Shown here piece after piece: positions 63,435 through 64,000 of a stretch of 64,000 nucleotides of DNA. How positions within the stretch are numbered: position 1 is the first letter of the stretch; every line of letters begins with the position of its first letter. The translations under genes were made by a program, and so were the position numbers. The DNA is taken from positions 8,417,501-8,481,500 of the forward strand of contig JAKNDB010000068.1 of assembly GCA_024305405.1 (NCBI GenBank), written 5' to 3'. Origin of the DNA: Dirofilaria immitis (lineage: Eukaryota; Nematoda; Chromadorea; Rhabditida; Onchocercidae). A model generated the notes under the pieces. That model did no database searches, was not told the DNA's origin, and saw only the letters and a list, made by a program, of their open reading frames with translations.

Positions 63435-64000
63435 AAAATTCAGCGTTGCATAGATGATAGAATATTATTTTCGTACAATTCAGCAAAACAGATGACAAAT
63501 TAAAAAATAAAGGAGGGAAATGATGATAAGATGATATGATATAATTGAAATAAAGCGAAGCAAACAATGCTAAAATAAATCAAGCTGCATGTAAGAAAAG
63601 AAAAAGACAATTTCTAGCAAAATGATCTTAATGAAATTTCATGACCGAGGAGTCAAGAATCCAAGAGATGAATGTTGGAATAGTTCAAATAAATACAGGG
63701 AATCGATCTCGATTGCCTATTTGTCTGCTTTTATATGTTTCCTATGAACCAATGATAATTATGATGATCAACAACAGTAGCAGCAGTGATCGTAAGAATA
63801 ATCCGAAAAATTATTTTTAAACAGGAAAATAAAAATCTATGATAAGATTCTATATAATATCAGTTGACAACGAGATAGAAGTAGTAGCTTGTAAAGCACA
63901 CTGATCACTTCTACGTCAATTTTAGACCATGAAGACAAATAAAATCTCCGTCCAGTAACAATGTGACCAAAGTAAAAGGGAAGAGTCACTGCTGACTGAT
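63435..64000. other. Upstream of the unidentified minus-strand gene
   Basis: No gene seen; probably promoter and 5' region of the gene at 63009-63434. Confidence 0.35.

Overview
This is nuclear DNA of an AT-rich, intron-rich animal. The identifiable proteins point to a nematode: an NCA-type sodium-leak channel, a secreted transthyretin-like (TTL) protein, an SH2-kinase of the Fer/Fes type, a small secreted saposin-like protein, and splice acceptors placed just before start codons as expected for spliced-leader trans-splicing. The AT-richness and compact genes with mostly short GT-AG introns would suit a filarial (spirurid) worm, but the species is inferred and not proven.

Layout. 757-13338 (+) holds all but the first exons of a four-domain NALCN/NCA channel. 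14819-16458 (-) is a two-exon saposin-like gene. 19662-27584 (-) is an IMP/IGF2BP-type protein with four KH domains, with candidate alternative first (25057-25165) and last (17685-17716) exons. 32639-36087 (+) is an SH2-tyrosine kinase. 36417-37137 (-) is a probable small membrane-protein gene that shares a short divergent upstream region with a TTL gene at 37354-38419 (+). 39478-57887 (-) is a 30-exon CLASP microtubule-stabilising protein whose largest introns contain further open frames. The last 6 kb holds one convincing but unidentified two-exon gene (63009-63434, -) and several candidate exons.

The genes are unrelated housekeeping, neuronal and secreted functions; no operon or shared pathway is evident. 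Convergent pairs are NALCN/saposin, SH2-kinase/small membrane protein, and TTL/CLASP.

The dominant oddity is technical: nearly all the long genes read perfectly through splice junctions but need about 15-20 single-base corrections, mostly a missing A or T in a homopolymer. When these are made, exon phases close exactly (CLASP 1257 codons, IMP 637, kinase 494). I read this as residual assembly indels, not pseudogenes. It also means automatic ORF calls underestimate coding content, and several weak candidates below were found by tolerating one such indel. No tRNA, rRNA, CRISPR array or recognisable transposon was seen.
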